From Actinomycetota bacterium (lineage in GTDB: Bacteria; Actinomycetota; Actinomycetes; Actinomycetales; Microbacteriaceae): a DNA stretch of 64,000 nt. The DNA is taken from the NCBI GenBank assembly GCA_009698805.1, contig WLPL01000001.1, positions 1-64,000 of the forward strand. Reading direction: 5' to 3'. Shown piece by piece: positions 28,358-38,956 of this stretch. Below the pieces are notes generated by a model. The model did not search any database. It was not told the origin of the DNA and was given only the letters and a program-made list of their open reading frames with translations. A program made the translations under genes and the position numbers. Positions within the stretch are counted from its first letter, which is position 1. The number at the start of each line of letters is the position of its first letter.

Positions 28358-28420
28358 ATTCTTAGCAAACAGGTCGCGCCTCGGGTAACTCACTCGAGGC
28401 GCTGCCTGCATAATGAAGAC

Positions 28421-28828
28421 ATGACTTACAAGGCATCGGTACTCTTCGTTTGCGTTCACAACGCCGGACGCTCACAGATGGCTGCTGGTTACCTTCAGCA
28501 CCTGGCCGGAGACCGGGTCGAGGTTCGTTCGGCTGGATCCGCCCCAGGCAACTCGGTAAACCCCGCAGCAGTTGAGGCAATGGCCGAAGAGGGCATCGAC
28601 ATCTCGAATGCCACCCCAAAGATTCTCACCGACGACGCCGTCGAGGCATCCGACTACGTGATCACGATGGGCTGCGGCGACGCCTGCCCGTTCTTCCCTG
28701 GCAAAACCTACCTCGACTGGGTGCTAGAAGACCCAGCGGGTCAGGGTGTTGAGGCGGTTCGCCCGATTCGCGATGAAATTCGCGGTTTGGTCGAAGGCTT
28801 AATTGCCGAAATTGACGCTAAGGCTTAG
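28421..28828 (+). CDS. arsC: Arsenate reductase ArsC (low-MW phosphatase fold)
   Basis: VLFVCVHNAGRSQMAAGY, VITMGCGDACPFFPGKTYLDWVLEDPAGQ. Confidence 0.95.
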   Translation: MTYKASVLFVCVHNAGRSQMAAGYLQHLAGDRVEVRSAGSAPGNSVNPAAVEAMAEEGIDISNATPKILTDDAVEASDYVITMGCGDACPFFPGKTYLDWVLEDPAGQGVEAVRPIRDEIRGLVEGLIAEIDAKA

Positions 28829-29295
28829 CGCTTAACCTTCGAAACAACCTTCTTGGCCTGTGATTCGGCCTGCTGCTTTGCCTCGTGGAGTTTGCGTCCG
28901 AGTTCTTTGCCAATAACCTTTGGGTCGGTCTCGATGTTCACGCGGGTGGCCAACTGCTCGGCGATCCAAGAGCCGCCGATCGCGAATAGTTCACCAAGCT
29001 TCTCGCCCAGGATGTCGATGTCTTTATCGAAGGCGTCGTCGGCACCGAGGGAGCGCAACCAGAGAGCGGCCTTGCCTAAACCGGCTGTCTTCACCGAATA
29101 GAAACGGTTCTGGCCGGCAACCTTGACGGTCACCAAATCGGCATCGCGAAGGGTCTTGAGGTGCTTTGAGACGGTCGGCTGGCCGAGCTTGGTGAGGGTA
29201 ACTAGGTCGCCCACAGACTGACCAGGGGTCTTGGCGAGTGCCTCGAGAAGCTGGCGGCGAGTCGGGTCGGCTAAGGCTGCAAATATGTCGGTCAT
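28825..29295 (-). CDS. ArsR-type winged-HTH transcriptional regulator
   Basis: IFAALADPTRRQLLEALAKTPGQSVGDLV...GQPTVSKHLKTLRDADLV; no cysteine residues. Confidence 0.9.
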   Translation of the reverse strand: MTDIFAALADPTRRQLLEALAKTPGQSVGDLVTLTKLGQPTVSKHLKTLRDADLVTVKVAGQNRFYSVKTAGLGKAALWLRSLGADDAFDKDIDILGEKLGELFAIGGSWIAEQLATRVNIETDPKVIGKELGRKLHEAKQQAESQAKKVVSKVKR

Positions 29296-29297
29296 GT

Positions 29298-30125
29298 TTA
29301 GAGATTACCTTCTGCTATTTCTTTTGCGCGAGCCAATGCCGCGGCGGTTGCCTTGTCGAATGTTGCCTTGAGGTTTGCTTCTTCGAGCACGGCGATGGCT
29401 CGCATGGTGGTGCCGTTCGGGCTGGTCACCTGGCGTCGAAGCTCTTCAGGGCTCTTGCCACTCGCGGCCAACAACTCGGACGCCCCCAGGAAGGTGTCGT
29501 GAACCATTACCTCGGCCTGTTCGCCGGTGAAGCCCATCGACACTGCGGTCGCAGTGAATTGTTCGATAAGAAAGAAAACATAGGCCGGACCGGAGCCTGA
29601 GATCGTGCTTAGGGCATCGATCTGCGATTCTTCGATTACAAGCACCTTGCCAACCGACTCGAAAACCTTGGTAGCGGTGGCCAGGTCTTCGCCGGTAGCA
29701 CGCGAACCCTTGGCAATGCCTGTGACGCCGCGACCAACCACCGAAGGGGTGTTTGGCATCGCGCGAACCACTGGGTTCGAAACGGTGGCCTCCATGGCCG
29801 CTGTGGTGATACCGGCGGCAACGCTGATCACAAGTGCATCTTCGCTGAGCGAATCGGCAACCTCATCAAGCACTTCGAGCACGTATCCGGGCTTCACGCC
29901 AACGATCACTGTGTGGGCTCCGCTCACGGCCGCGCGGTTTGCGTCCGCGTTGGTTTCGAGCGAGTAGGCGCTCACGCCGAGCTCTTCTCGAAGCGTGGCG
30001 GCGCTGGCCTCGCTCTTGGTGCTCACCGAAATGTCAGCTGCCTCGATGCCGGATGCGATCAGGCCGTGCAGAATTGCCCCGCCCATTGAGCCGGTGCCGA
30101 GAATTGCGATTCGATTGCTGTTCAC
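29298..30125 (-). CDS. proC: Pyrroline-5-carboxylate reductase
   Basis: RIAILGTGSMGGAILHGL, VRAMPNTPSVVGRGVTGI, SGSGPAYVFFLIE. Confidence 0.95.
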   Translation of the reverse strand: MNSNRIAILGTGSMGGAILHGLIASGIEAADISVSTKSEASAATLREELGVSAYSLETNADANRAAVSGAHTVIVGVKPGYVLEVLDEVADSLSEDALVISVAAGITTAAMEATVSNPVVRAMPNTPSVVGRGVTGIAKGSRATGEDLATATKVFESVGKVLVIEESQIDALSTISGSGPAYVFFLIEQFTATAVSMGFTGEQAEVMVHDTFLGASELLAASGKSPEELRRQVTSPNGTTMRAIAVLEEANLKATFDKATAAALARAKEIAEGNL

Positions 30126-30166
30126 AGTTCAAGTCTAGGGTCGGTGGTGCTTGGTAGTTTTGTCTC

Positions 30167-31498
30167 ATGGCATCTCCAAAAACCACTTTCGTCTGCGCCG
30201 AGTGCGCTTGGGTCAGCTCGAAATGGGTTGGCCAGTGCGGCGAATGCCAAGCATGGAACTCGATGCAGGAGGGCTCCGCGAGCTCGAAAGGGCTCGGTTC
30301 GGTGCGCTCAATCAAGCCGGCCAAGATCGTCGGTTCATCAAGTGCTCGGCCAATTAGCGAAATCTCAACCGAAAACGTAACGGCATGGCCAACCGGCGTT
30401 GGCGAGTTCGACCGCGTACTCGGTGGCGGCCTGGTGCCTGGCGCAGTTGTCTTGATTTCTGGTGAGCCCGGCGTCGGCAAGTCCACGTTGCTTCTAGAGG
30501 TTGCAGCAAATGCCGCCAAACGGGGCTTACGGGTTCTCTATGTTTCAGGCGAAGAGTCTGTGGGCCAGGTGCGTCTTCGCGCAGAGCGCACTGGCGCCGT
30601 TGTTGACGGCCTCTACCTCGCCTCAGAAACCGACCTCGCCAACGTGCTCGGCCAGATCGACTCGATCAACCCCAACCTTTTGGTCGTCGACTCGGTTCAG
30701 ACCATCGCTCACGGCGACCTAGACGGCGCTGCGGGCATGCCAGCCCAGATTCGTGAGGTTGCCAGCAACCTGATTCGCGTGGCCAAGGAGCGCGACCTGC
30801 CGGTGATTCTGGTTGGTCACGTAACCAAAGACGGCTCAATCGCTGGCCCTCGCGTGCTCGAACACCTAGTCGACGTCGTCTGCCACTTCGAAGGCGATCG
30901 CCAAACCGCTCTGCGCTTCGTGCGCAGCCTCAAAAACCGTTACGGCCCAACCGACGAGGTGGGCTGTTTCGAGATGACCGGCGAAGGCATCGCCGAGGTC
31001 GCCGACCCAAGCGGGCTTTTCTTGAGCCGCCCAGACTCCCCTGTCTCTGGCACCTGCGTGACCGTCGCAATCGAAGGCCGTAGAGCGCTTATCGCCGAGG
31101 TTCAAGCTCTCGTCGTGAAGTCTTCGACCCCTCAGCCGAGACGTGTGGTCAACGGCGTCGACGCTTCGCGAGTCGCCATGCTGCTCGCTGTGCTCGAGCG
31201 TCGTGCCGGCATTCGCGTTGGTGAAATGGACGTCTACGTTTCTACCGTCGGCGGGGTCAGGCTAACCGAACCAGCAGCCGACTTAGCAATTGCCCTGGCA
31301 ATTGCCTCGGCCGTACAAGACAAACCAATCGCCCACAACCTTTGCGCCTTTGGCGAGATCTCGCTCACCGGCGACCTCCGCAAGGTCACCAACGGAAAGC
31401 TTCGGGCAAACGAGGCAAGCCGACTTGGGTTTGTTCGTTCGGTCGATTCAGAGATCAAGACGGTCAAGGCAGCGCTCGCGCTAGCCCTGAACTGGTAG
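30167..31498 (+). CDS. radA: DNA repair protein RadA
   Basis: N-terminal Zn motif CAECAW...CGEC, Walker A SGEPGVGKSTLLLEV, KNRYGPTDEVGCFEM. Confidence 0.96.
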   Translation: MASPKTTFVCAECAWVSSKWVGQCGECQAWNSMQEGSASSKGLGSVRSIKPAKIVGSSSARPISEISTENVTAWPTGVGEFDRVLGGGLVPGAVVLISGEPGVGKSTLLLEVAANAAKRGLRVLYVSGEESVGQVRLRAERTGAVVDGLYLASETDLANVLGQIDSINPNLLVVDSVQTIAHGDLDGAAGMPAQIREVASNLIRVAKERDLPVILVGHVTKDGSIAGPRVLEHLVDVVCHFEGDRQTALRFVRSLKNRYGPTDEVGCFEMTGEGIAEVADPSGLFLSRPDSPVSGTCVTVAIEGRRALIAEVQALVVKSSTPQPRRVVNGVDASRVAMLLAVLERRAGIRVGEMDVYVSTVGGVRLTEPAADLAIALAIASAVQDKPIAHNLCAFGEISLTGDLRKVTNGKLRANEASRLGFVRSVDSEIKTVKAALALALNW

Positions 31499-32092
31499 CT
31501 AAACGGTCTTTACGACCCTGGCCGGGTTGCCAACCGCAACCGCTCTTGCCGGCACGTTTTTTGTAACAACAGCCCCGGCACCTATGACAGCGTTGTCTCC
31601 GATGGTGACGCCCGGCAAGATGATTGCCCCCGAGCCAACCCAGACGTTGTTGCCAATTGTGATCGGGGCTCCGGCCTCCCAGCCTTCGAGACGAAGTTCG
31701 GGGTCGAGCGGGTGAATCGGGGTCATTAGCTGAACGTTGCTACCGAGCATGACATTGTTGCCGATGCGAATCTCGGCAACGTCTAGCGCGATAAGCCCGT
31801 AGTTGGCGAAGCAGTGATCGCCCCAGTGAATGTTTTTGCCAAAGTCGACCTTGATCGGTTCGCGAAGCCAGAGACCAGCGCCCACGGTTCCGAAAAGTTC
31901 TGGGTAGAGAGCGACGGCGGCGTCTGATTGAACCGGCATCAGGTTGTTGTGCTCGTTGGCTAGCTTGTTCGCGCGGGCAATCTTTTCCCACTGCTCTGGA
32001 CCTGCCTTGTACCAATGCCCTGCGTCCATGCGCTCTTGCATCGAGCGGGTGTCGTTTGGGTCTGGTGCTGGAATGCTAGAGTCGCTGGCCAT
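31499..32092 (-). CDS. Maltose/sugar O-acetyltransferase (hexapeptide repeat)
   Basis: MQERMDAGHWY..., left-handed beta-helix repeats INPLDPELRLEG-like, VWVGSGAIILPGVTIGDNAVIGAGAVVTKNVP. Confidence 0.92.
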   Translation of the reverse strand: MASDSSIPAPDPNDTRSMQERMDAGHWYKAGPEQWEKIARANKLANEHNNLMPVQSDAAVALYPELFGTVGAGLWLREPIKVDFGKNIHWGDHCFANYGLIALDVAEIRIGNNVMLGSNVQLMTPIHPLDPELRLEGWEAGAPITIGNNVWVGSGAIILPGVTIGDNAVIGAGAVVTKNVPARAVAVGNPARVVKTV

Positions 32093-32652
32093 TAGTTGAT
32101 TATGAACTGCTCGTAGTTACCAGAAATCACGCCGTTCACTTCGGCGGTCAACGAATACGCACCCGGAACCACTGGGGTTTGGCCGACTCCACAGCCAGAA
32201 GACGACGAGCGAACCAGATACCACTCGCTCGCAGGCCAAGAAAGTGTCTCGCCAGCCTTCAGCGGAACCCAGGTGTCGACAAGTCCAGCACGGTCACACT
32301 CGCGTGAGGTCCAAATCTGCTCACTGCCGCTCTTGATAGTGAAGAAGGTGACGCGCGGGCCACCGTTGAACTTGCAAGGCACCTTGCCGACATTGGTGAG
32401 CGTGAACCAGAGAGACGGCTTGACGCCGGACGCAAAAGAAAGCTGTTCGGTCGCGCCGTCACCGATTATGGCGTTGACAGAAACCGTGCCCGGGCCGCAC
32501 TCTTGGCCAGCGCCGTCCGAAGCGGTTGGCTTTGCCCCAAAGAATGCACCAACGGCACCAACGGCCGCGACCAAGCCCCAGATGATCAGTGCAAGGATTC
32601 CGAGAACGAAGACGCGGCGAATTAGGAACACGAGAGGGCTAGGTTGAGACAT
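32092..32652 (-). CDS. Hypothetical membrane-anchored protein (DUF4232-like extracellular domain)
   Basis: N-terminal TM, extracellular domain with conserved Cys; CKFNGGPRVTFFTIKSG, LSWPASEW. Confidence 0.65.
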   Translation of the reverse strand: MSQPSPLVFLIRRVFVLGILALIIWGLVAAVGAVGAFFGAKPTASDGAGQECGPGTVSVNAIIGDGATEQLSFASGVKPSLWFTLTNVGKVPCKFNGGPRVTFFTIKSGSEQIWTSRECDRAGLVDTWVPLKAGETLSWPASEWYLVRSSSSGCGVGQTPVVPGAYSLTAEVNGVISGNYEQFIIN

Positions 32653-32678
32653 GCCTTCAAGATTAGCGAGGCGCGAGG

Positions 32679-33176
32679 CTATAGAACCTTAAGCATCCTC
32701 GTGTTGCCGAGGGTGTTCTGCTTCACGCGAGCCAGATCTAGGAACTCGGCGACGCCGTCATCGTTAGATCGAACCATCTCGGCAAATGTTTCTTCGTCGA
32801 CCGGAACGTCGCTGATTGTTGCAAAGTTGTGCTTTTCGAAAAACGAAACCTCGAAAGTTAGACAGAAGATTCGCTGAACACCAAAGCCCTTTGCCTTTTC
32901 GATTAGCGCATCAACCAGCATGTGCCCAACACCCTGGCCTCGAGTGCTTTGGTCGACTATCAGCGAACGAATTTCGGCGAGGTCTTCCCACATGACGTGG
33001 AGACCGCCTGCGCCGACAACGTGGCCCTGAGCATCAACCGCAACCATAAACTCTTGAACTCGCTCAAATAGACCCACGAGATCATGGTGAAGAAGAACCT
33101 GGCCCTCCATCGGTGCTCGCAACGCCGCGATCGCACGAACATCGTCGGCGCGGGCTGGGCGTATTAGGTAAGTCAC
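32679..33176 (-). CDS. Amino-acid N-acetyltransferase (short NAGS-like GNAT)
   Basis: IRPARADDVRAI, LAEIRSLIVDQSTRGQGVGHMLV, FCLTFEVSFFEKHNF. Confidence 0.88.
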   Translation of the reverse strand: MTYLIRPARADDVRAIAALRAPMEGQVLLHHDLVGLFERVQEFMVAVDAQGHVVGAGGLHVMWEDLAEIRSLIVDQSTRGQGVGHMLVDALIEKAKGFGVQRIFCLTFEVSFFEKHNFATISDVPVDEETFAEMVRSNDDGVAEFLDLARVKQNTLGNTRMLKVL

Positions 33177-33179
33177 CCT

Positions 33180-35633
33180 CTAAATGGTAGCGGCTTCGCG
33201 AACCTTGTCGGTGAAAACGAATTCGTCTCCAACTAGGTCAACGTCTACGTGCGATGCCGAAACCAGCTCTCCGCGAACGATCTTTTCAGACAGCTTGTCT
33301 TCGATTTCGCGTTGAACAGCACGTCGTAGCGGGCGAGCACCGAGGGCCGGGTCGTAACCCAGTTCGATCAGTCGCTGCTTGGCAGCCTGCGTCAAGGTGA
33401 TCGTCATTGCGCGGTCTTCGAGGCGCTTGCCAAGCTTTGCGATGAACAAGTCGACGATCTGAACCAACTCGAGCTGAGATAGCTGAGGGAACACGATTGT
33501 TTCGTCGACGCGGTTCAAGAACTCTGGCTTGAAGTGCTTCTTTAGCTCCTCGTTGACCTTGCCACGCATGCGGTCGTAGTCGTTCTCGGCGTTGTCTTCG
33601 AGCGAGAAGCCCATCGCACCCTTCGAGATGTCGCGGGTTCCAAGGTTGGTGGTCATGATGATCACGGTGTTCTTGAAGTCAACGACTCGACCCTGGCCAT
33701 CGGTCAGGCGACCCTCTTCGAGAATCTGAAGTAGCGAGTTGAAGATGTCTGGGTGAGCCTTCTCGATTTCGTCGAAGAGCACCACGCTGAAAGGCTTGCG
33801 GCGGACCTTCTCGGTTAGCTGGCCACCCTCTTCGAAGCCCACGAAGCCCGGAGGGGCACCGAATAAGCGTGAAACGGTGTGCTTTTCGCCGTACTCGCTC
33901 ATGTCGAGAGCGATCAGCGCGCCTTCGTCGTCGAATAGGAACTCGGCCAAAGCCTTGGCGAGCTCGGTCTTACCAACACCGGTCGGACCGGCAAAGATGA
34001 ACGAACCAGATGGGCGGTTAGGGTCTTTGAGCCCGGCGCGCTGGCGACGAATAGACTTCGAGATGGCGCGAATGGCCTCTTCTTGGCCGATTACGCGCTT
34101 GTGGAGCTCGTCTTCCATGAAGATGAGTTTCGAAGACTCTTCTTCGGTGAGCTTGAACACCGGAATACCTGTCGACTGCGCGAGAACTTCGGCGATTAGG
34201 CCTTCGTCAACAACTCCCTGAGCCGCAACGTTGCCGCTTCTGAACTGCTTCTCGAGACGAACGCGCTCAGCCGAAAGCTTCTTCTCTTCGTCGCGCTTTC
34301 CAGCGGCGACCTCGAAGTCCTGAGCCTCGATTGCCTTCTCTTTTTCGACGCGAGCGGCAACGATCTTCTCTTCGATTTCACGAAGCTCCGGTGGCGAAGA
34401 AAGTATCGACAGCCGCATGCGGGCGCCGGCCTCATCGATTAGGTCGATCGCCTTGTCTGGCAAGAAGCGGTCGGTGATGTAGCGGTCTGAGAGTGTGACG
34501 GCCGAAACCACGGCACCATCGGTGATGGTCACCTTGTGGTGCGCCTCGTAACGGTCGCGAAGACCCTTCAAGATGTTGATTGCCATCGGCAGAGTCGGCT
34601 CAGCGACGTTTACCGACTGGAATCGACGAGCCAAAGCGGCGTCTTTTTCGAAGTGCTTTCGGTATTCGTCAAGTGTGGTTGCACCGATGGTCTGAAGCTC
34701 GCCACGAGCAAGCAGCGGCTTCAAGATCGAAGCGGCATCGATAGCGCCCTCGGCAGCACCGGCACCAACCAGTGTGTGAATCTCGTCGATGAACGTGATG
34801 ATGTCGCCGCGCTGGCGAATCTCTTTGGTGACCTTCTTGAGGCGTTCCTCAAAGTCACCGCGGTAACGCGAGCCGGCAATCAGGGCGCCCATGTCGAGGG
34901 TGTAAACCTGCTTGCCTTTCAAAGTCTCTGGGACATTGCCGTGGACGATTGCCTGAGCAAGCCCTTCGACAACTGCGGTCTTGCCAACACCAGGCTCACC
35001 AATCAGAACCGGGTTGTTCTTCGAACGGCGAGAGAGAATTTGCATGACGCGCTCGATCTCACGCTCGCGACCGATTACTGGGTCGAGCTTTCCGTCGGCT
35101 GCAGCCTGAGTTAGGTTGCGACCAAACTGGTCGAGAATCGTCGAGCCCTTTTGCGGCGCGTTTGACTCGCCACCAACGTTGACGGTCTCTTTACCCTGGA
35201 AGCCCGAAAGCAACTCAACAACCTGCTGACGAACGCGGTTTGAGTCGGCTCCCAACTTGGTTAGAACCTGAGCGGCAACGCCTTCGCCCTCGCGAATTAG
35301 GCCGAGAAGAAGGTGTTCGGTGCCAATGTATGAGTGGCCAAGTTGAAGTGCTTCGCGCAGTGAAAGCTCGAGAACCTTCTTGGCGCGTGGGGTGAAAGGA
35401 ATGTGGCCGGTCGGAGGCGTTTGCCCCTGTCCGATGATTTCTTGAACCTGCTCGCGCACCGCGTCGAGGTTGATGCCGAGCGCTTCTAGAGCCTTGGCCG
35501 CAACGCCTTCACCCTCGTGGATCAAGCCAAGGAGGATGTGCTCGGTGCCAATGTAGTTGTGATTGAGCATCTTCGCCTCTTCTTGGGCGAGGACGACTAC
35601 ACGGCGGGCCTTATCGGTGAATTTCTCGAACAT
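33180..35633 (-). CDS. clpC: ATP-dependent Clp protease ATP-binding subunit ClpC
   Basis: [37 protein letters not shown]; two Walker A motifs GEPGVGKT and GPTGVGKT; 817 aa. Confidence 0.97.
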   Translation of the reverse strand: MFEKFTDKARRVVVLAQEEAKMLNHNYIGTEHILLGLIHEGEGVAAKALEALGINLDAVREQVQEIIGQGQTPPTGHIPFTPRAKKVLELSLREALQLGHSYIGTEHLLLGLIREGEGVAAQVLTKLGADSNRVRQQVVELLSGFQGKETVNVGGESNAPQKGSTILDQFGRNLTQAAADGKLDPVIGREREIERVMQILSRRSKNNPVLIGEPGVGKTAVVEGLAQAIVHGNVPETLKGKQVYTLDMGALIAGSRYRGDFEERLKKVTKEIRQRGDIITFIDEIHTLVGAGAAEGAIDAASILKPLLARGELQTIGATTLDEYRKHFEKDAALARRFQSVNVAEPTLPMAINILKGLRDRYEAHHKVTITDGAVVSAVTLSDRYITDRFLPDKAIDLIDEAGARMRLSILSSPPELREIEEKIVAARVEKEKAIEAQDFEVAAGKRDEEKKLSAERVRLEKQFRSGNVAAQGVVDEGLIAEVLAQSTGIPVFKLTEEESSKLIFMEDELHKRVIGQEEAIRAISKSIRRQRAGLKDPNRPSGSFIFAGPTGVGKTELAKALAEFLFDDEGALIALDMSEYGEKHTVSRLFGAPPGFVGFEEGGQLTEKVRRKPFSVVLFDEIEKAHPDIFNSLLQILEEGRLTDGQGRVVDFKNTVIIMTTNLGTRDISKGAMGFSLEDNAENDYDRMRGKVNEELKKHFKPEFLNRVDETIVFPQLSQLELVQIVDLFIAKLGKRLEDRAMTITLTQAAKQRLIELGYDPALGARPLRRAVQREIEDKLSEKIVRGELVSASHVDVDLVGDEFVFTDKVREAATI

Positions 35634-35694
35634 AAGTCGATGGTAACTGCGACCACCGACCTAATAAAGGGCTGTTCGCCCTAAGCGTTAGGAG

Positions 35695-36165
35695 CTATTT
35701 GGACTTCCTGACCAAGCTGACTCGTTCTAGAAGTCGAAATGTGAGGTAGCTGAGAGACATGAATAGGAGTATCAAAAGACCAACGCCCGCGGCGGGTAAA
35801 GATCTCTTTTGGGGCTCAATTATCCATGAAATGAGCACACCTACTCCTTGTAGAGCTAGAGGCAGTGCGGGGGACTTACCAAATTTAGCAAACCAATTTT
35901 TAGAGCCCCTAGCCGCGGTTACAGGCTTTTCAGGAACTAAAACTGCGACGACAAACCAAACAAGCAGACCTAAAACTAGAGGATTCGTTACGCTCATGTA
36001 GACGAGCAAATATAGGCCCCACCAGAAGATTGGGGAACTAAATACAGCGCTGAGACGATCTGGGATGGATTGATCCTGCGTTGAACCAGTTCCCAACGCC
36101 ATAGCAACGAGCAAGGTAACGTAACTTGTTAGCTGCAGAACGAGTAGTTTCCGTAAAATTGACAC
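35695..36165 (-). CDS. Hypothetical membrane protein
   Basis: 156 aa with about four hydrophobic segments; AT-richer than flanks. Confidence 0.65.
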   Translation of the reverse strand: MSILRKLLVLQLTSYVTLLVAMALGTGSTQDQSIPDRLSAVFSSPIFWWGLYLLVYMSVTNPLVLGLLVWFVVAVLVPEKPVTAARGSKNWFAKFGKSPALPLALQGVGVLISWIIEPQKRSLPAAGVGLLILLFMSLSYLTFRLLERVSLVRKSK

Positions 36166-36172
36166 GCGTCTC

Positions 36173-37276
36173 CTATTGCTTTTGGCTCGACAAATCGTAG
36201 GTGTTTTTGCAGTTTAAAAACCCAATGTTTACAAAGTCGGGGACAAGGCAATCAAATGAATCAAATCCGCTCTTAAGAATTGGATGCCAATCTGCGGAGT
36301 CCGATTCTTTTAGATACGCCTCATGGCTTGGAACACGAATAGCCCAACCTTGCAAGGCGTATTTACCAGTGCGCCAAATCTGCACATTAAGATCAAACTC
36401 AATACCCTGCCCCCCCAATGTTGAACAGAAGGGGTTCATTACGTTCTGGACCAAATTGAATGAAACATACGAATTGGACTGATATCTGGTCGACAGCACC
36501 ATGGAGCTATCGGACGCTCTTTGCGTCTCAAGCAGAACGTATGAATTGCCAACCTTCTCGAATAATTGGGTAGCTCCAACAGAAGTATTGGAAAGCAGAG
36601 AGCCACCTTGATCCCAATAAATCCAAGTGTCCATTCTGGTTTTGAAGCTACTCGAAAGGGCATCGAAACTGCGGTTATTACCGTTAAAGGCGTAATTTTT
36701 AAACACATTTGGGGTGCAGGCTACTCTTGCCTGCGGAGAAGTCTGATCTACATACTGCCAAGGGATGAAGGTTTGATATCTAAGGATCGAGATCGAAGGC
36801 AGCCCCGTTGCAGCGTTCGCCCTGTCCTGTGAAACCTGACCAGATTTGAGGGTGAAAGGAATACGGCTTACGCTCATTTTTGTGAATGTTTCGATCGCTT
36901 CAGCCTGGCTGATGCCATTTCGACTTGCAATCATCTCGGCTGTGTCCGCGTCAAGTTCTTGAATCGCTGTAAGTGTGAAATCAAAGCCCGTTGCCAACGT
37001 GCCGACGTCATTCATGAACAAATGGCCGGTGCCTTCACCCTCGTGAATTACTAATCCGTCCAAGGTCAATGTTGTTTTGGCAAACTCTTCAAGCTTCCAA
37101 GAAATGCTCAAATCTTCACCATCAAAATATACGTTCCAAAATCCAGACAACAAATTATTCGCTTGGCTTGCCGACGCTTTAGAGGAAATTAGAACTGGTT
37201 GAATGACGCATAACAGCAGCGCAATAATGAATGAAATTGACAAACGGGCAACTGTTTTCCCCATTTTTCCACCCAC
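36173..37276 (-). CDS. Hypothetical secreted protein
   Basis: 367 aa with signal-like N-terminus LSISFIIALLLCVIQPVLISSKASA; no family recognised; AT-rich. Confidence 0.7.
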   Translation of the reverse strand: MGGKMGKTVARLSISFIIALLLCVIQPVLISSKASASQANNLLSGFWNVYFDGEDLSISWKLEEFAKTTLTLDGLVIHEGEGTGHLFMNDVGTLATGFDFTLTAIQELDADTAEMIASRNGISQAEAIETFTKMSVSRIPFTLKSGQVSQDRANAATGLPSISILRYQTFIPWQYVDQTSPQARVACTPNVFKNYAFNGNNRSFDALSSSFKTRMDTWIYWDQGGSLLSNTSVGATQLFEKVGNSYVLLETQRASDSSMVLSTRYQSNSYVSFNLVQNVMNPFCSTLGGQGIEFDLNVQIWRTGKYALQGWAIRVPSHEAYLKESDSADWHPILKSGFDSFDCLVPDFVNIGFLNCKNTYDLSSQKQ

Positions 37277-37313
37277 GTCCTTTATCAGACGCTAACACGT
37301 CTATTTTAAGTTT

Positions 37314-37475
37314 TTACTTCTTCGACAGCTTCGCGCGCTCTTCGGCTTCGATCTTTGAATAGGTGTCGCGCTCTTTCGAGTCAACCTTGACGATGGCTCG
37401 CATGACGAGCCAGAAGATACCGCCGACCAGGAGCGGCGGGACCAGTGAGAGCAGTGCTGCTACGACGTCGTTCAT
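37314..37475 (-). CDS. Small membrane protein (53 aa)
   Basis: [53 protein letters not shown]; start codon overlaps lysS stop (TAATG); ORF-track start is over-extended. Confidence 0.75.
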   Translation of the reverse strand: MNDVVAALLSLVPPLLVGGIFWLVMRAIVKVDSKERDTYSKIEAEERAKLSKK

Positions 37476-38956
37476 TACTTGACCAGCGGGAACATGATTG
37501 TTTCGCGAATGCCGAGGCCGGTGAGGCTCATGAGTAGGCGGTCGATGCCCATGCCCATGCCGCCCGAAGGTGGCATTCCGAACTCGAGTGCCTTTAGGAA
37601 GTCTTCGTCGAGCTTCATTGCCTCGGGGTCGCCGGCTGCTGCCAGGGTTACCTGCTCGACAAAGCGCTCGCGTTGAATTACTGGGTCGACGAGCTCCGAG
37701 TAGCCGGTTGCTTGCTCGTAGCCGCGAATGTAGAGGTCCCACTTTTCGACTACGCCGGCCTTGGTCCGGTGATTACGAACCAGCGGGGACGTGTCCACGG
37801 GGAAATCGATGACGAAAGTCGGTGTGAGCAAATCACCCTTGACGAAGTGCTCCCACAGTTCTTCGACATACTTGCCGTGCTGCGGGTGTTCGATGTCGAT
37901 GTCGACGCTCTTGGCGAGCTTCTTCAGCTCGGCGATCGGAGTCTCTGGCGTGATCTCTCGCCCGCAGGCCTTTGAGAGGCTTTCGAACATCGAGATTCTT
38001 GGCCATTCGCCGCCGAGGTCGTTGATCGTGCCGTCTTCGAGAACAACCTGATGGGTGCCGAAGACGTCCATGGCTGCGTTCTGAATCAACTTCTGGGTGA
38101 GGTCGGCGATCGAGTTGTAGTCGCCGTAGGCCTCGTAGGCCTCGAGCATTGCGAACTCTGGGCTGTGGGTGCGGTCGGCGCCTTCGTTTCTGAAGTTGCG
38201 GTTGATTTCATAGACCCGGTCGATGCCGCCGACAACAGCGCGCTTGAGGAATAGCTCGGGGGCGATGCGCAGGTAGAGCTCGGTGTCGAAGGCGTTCGAG
38301 TGGGTCTTGAACGGACGCGCGCTGGCACCACCGTGGATGGTCTGAAGCATCGGAGTTTCGATTTCGAGGAATCGGTCTTCGGTGAAGGTCTTGCGCATGC
38401 TGGCCATGACCTGGGCGCGGATCTTGACGACCTCGCGGGCGCGATCGCGAACGATTAAGTCGAGGTAGCGGTGGCGAACGCGAAACTCTTCGCCGAGTTC
38501 GTTGTGCAGGTTCGGTAGCGGGCGAATGGTCTTGGCGGCCATCTTCCAGCTGTTCACCAGGATGCTGAGCTCTCCTCGCTTCGACGTGATTACCTCACCG
38601 TCGACGAATAGGTGATCGCCTAGGTCGACTAGTTCTTTGAAAAGTTCGAGTTGTTCTTCGCCGACCTTGTCGAGGCTGAGCATGGCCTGGATGCGCTCTC
38701 CAGAGCCGGCCTGAAGGGTTGCGAAGCAAAGCTTGCCGGTGTTGCGCTGGAACATCACGCGGCCGGCAATGCCAACTATTTCGCCGGTCGAGACGTCGGC
38801 CTCGAGGTCTGGGTGAGCGGCACGAACGGCGTCGATGGTGTGAGTTATTGGGAGGGCAACCGGGTAGGCGTCGTTCAATTTGTTCAGACGCTCGCGCTTT
38901 TCGAGACGAATAGCGATCTGCTCAGGCAGGTCTTCGTACTCGAGTTCTTCGCTCAT
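37475..38956 (-). CDS. lysS: Lysyl-tRNA synthetase (class II)
   Basis: [44 protein letters not shown]. Confidence 0.96.
   Translation of the reverse strand: MSEELEYEDLPEQIAIRLEKRERLNKLNDAYPVALPITHTIDAVRAAHPDLEADVSTGEIVGIAGRVMFQRNTGKLCFATLQAGSGERIQAMLSLDKVGEEQLELFKELVDLGDHLFVDGEVITSKRGELSILVNSWKMAAKTIRPLPNLHNELGEEFRVRHRYLDLIVRDRAREVVKIRAQVMASMRKTFTEDRFLEIETPMLQTIHGGASARPFKTHSNAFDTELYLRIAPELFLKRAVVGGIDRVYEINRNFRNEGADRTHSPEFAMLEAYEAYGDYNSIADLTQKLIQNAAMDVFGTHQVVLEDGTINDLGGEWPRISMFESLSKACGREITPETPIAELKKLAKSVDIDIEHPQHGKYVEELWEHFVKGDLLTPTFVIDFPVDTSPLVRNHRTKAGVVEKWDLYIRGYEQATGYSELVDPVIQRERFVEQVTLAAAGDPEAMKLDEDFLKALEFGMPPSGGMGMGIDRLLMSLTGLGIRETIMFPLVK

Noticed and set aside
34536-35114. 192-aa plus-strand ORF
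   Set aside because: Antisense shadow of clpC, which is unmistakable on the other strand
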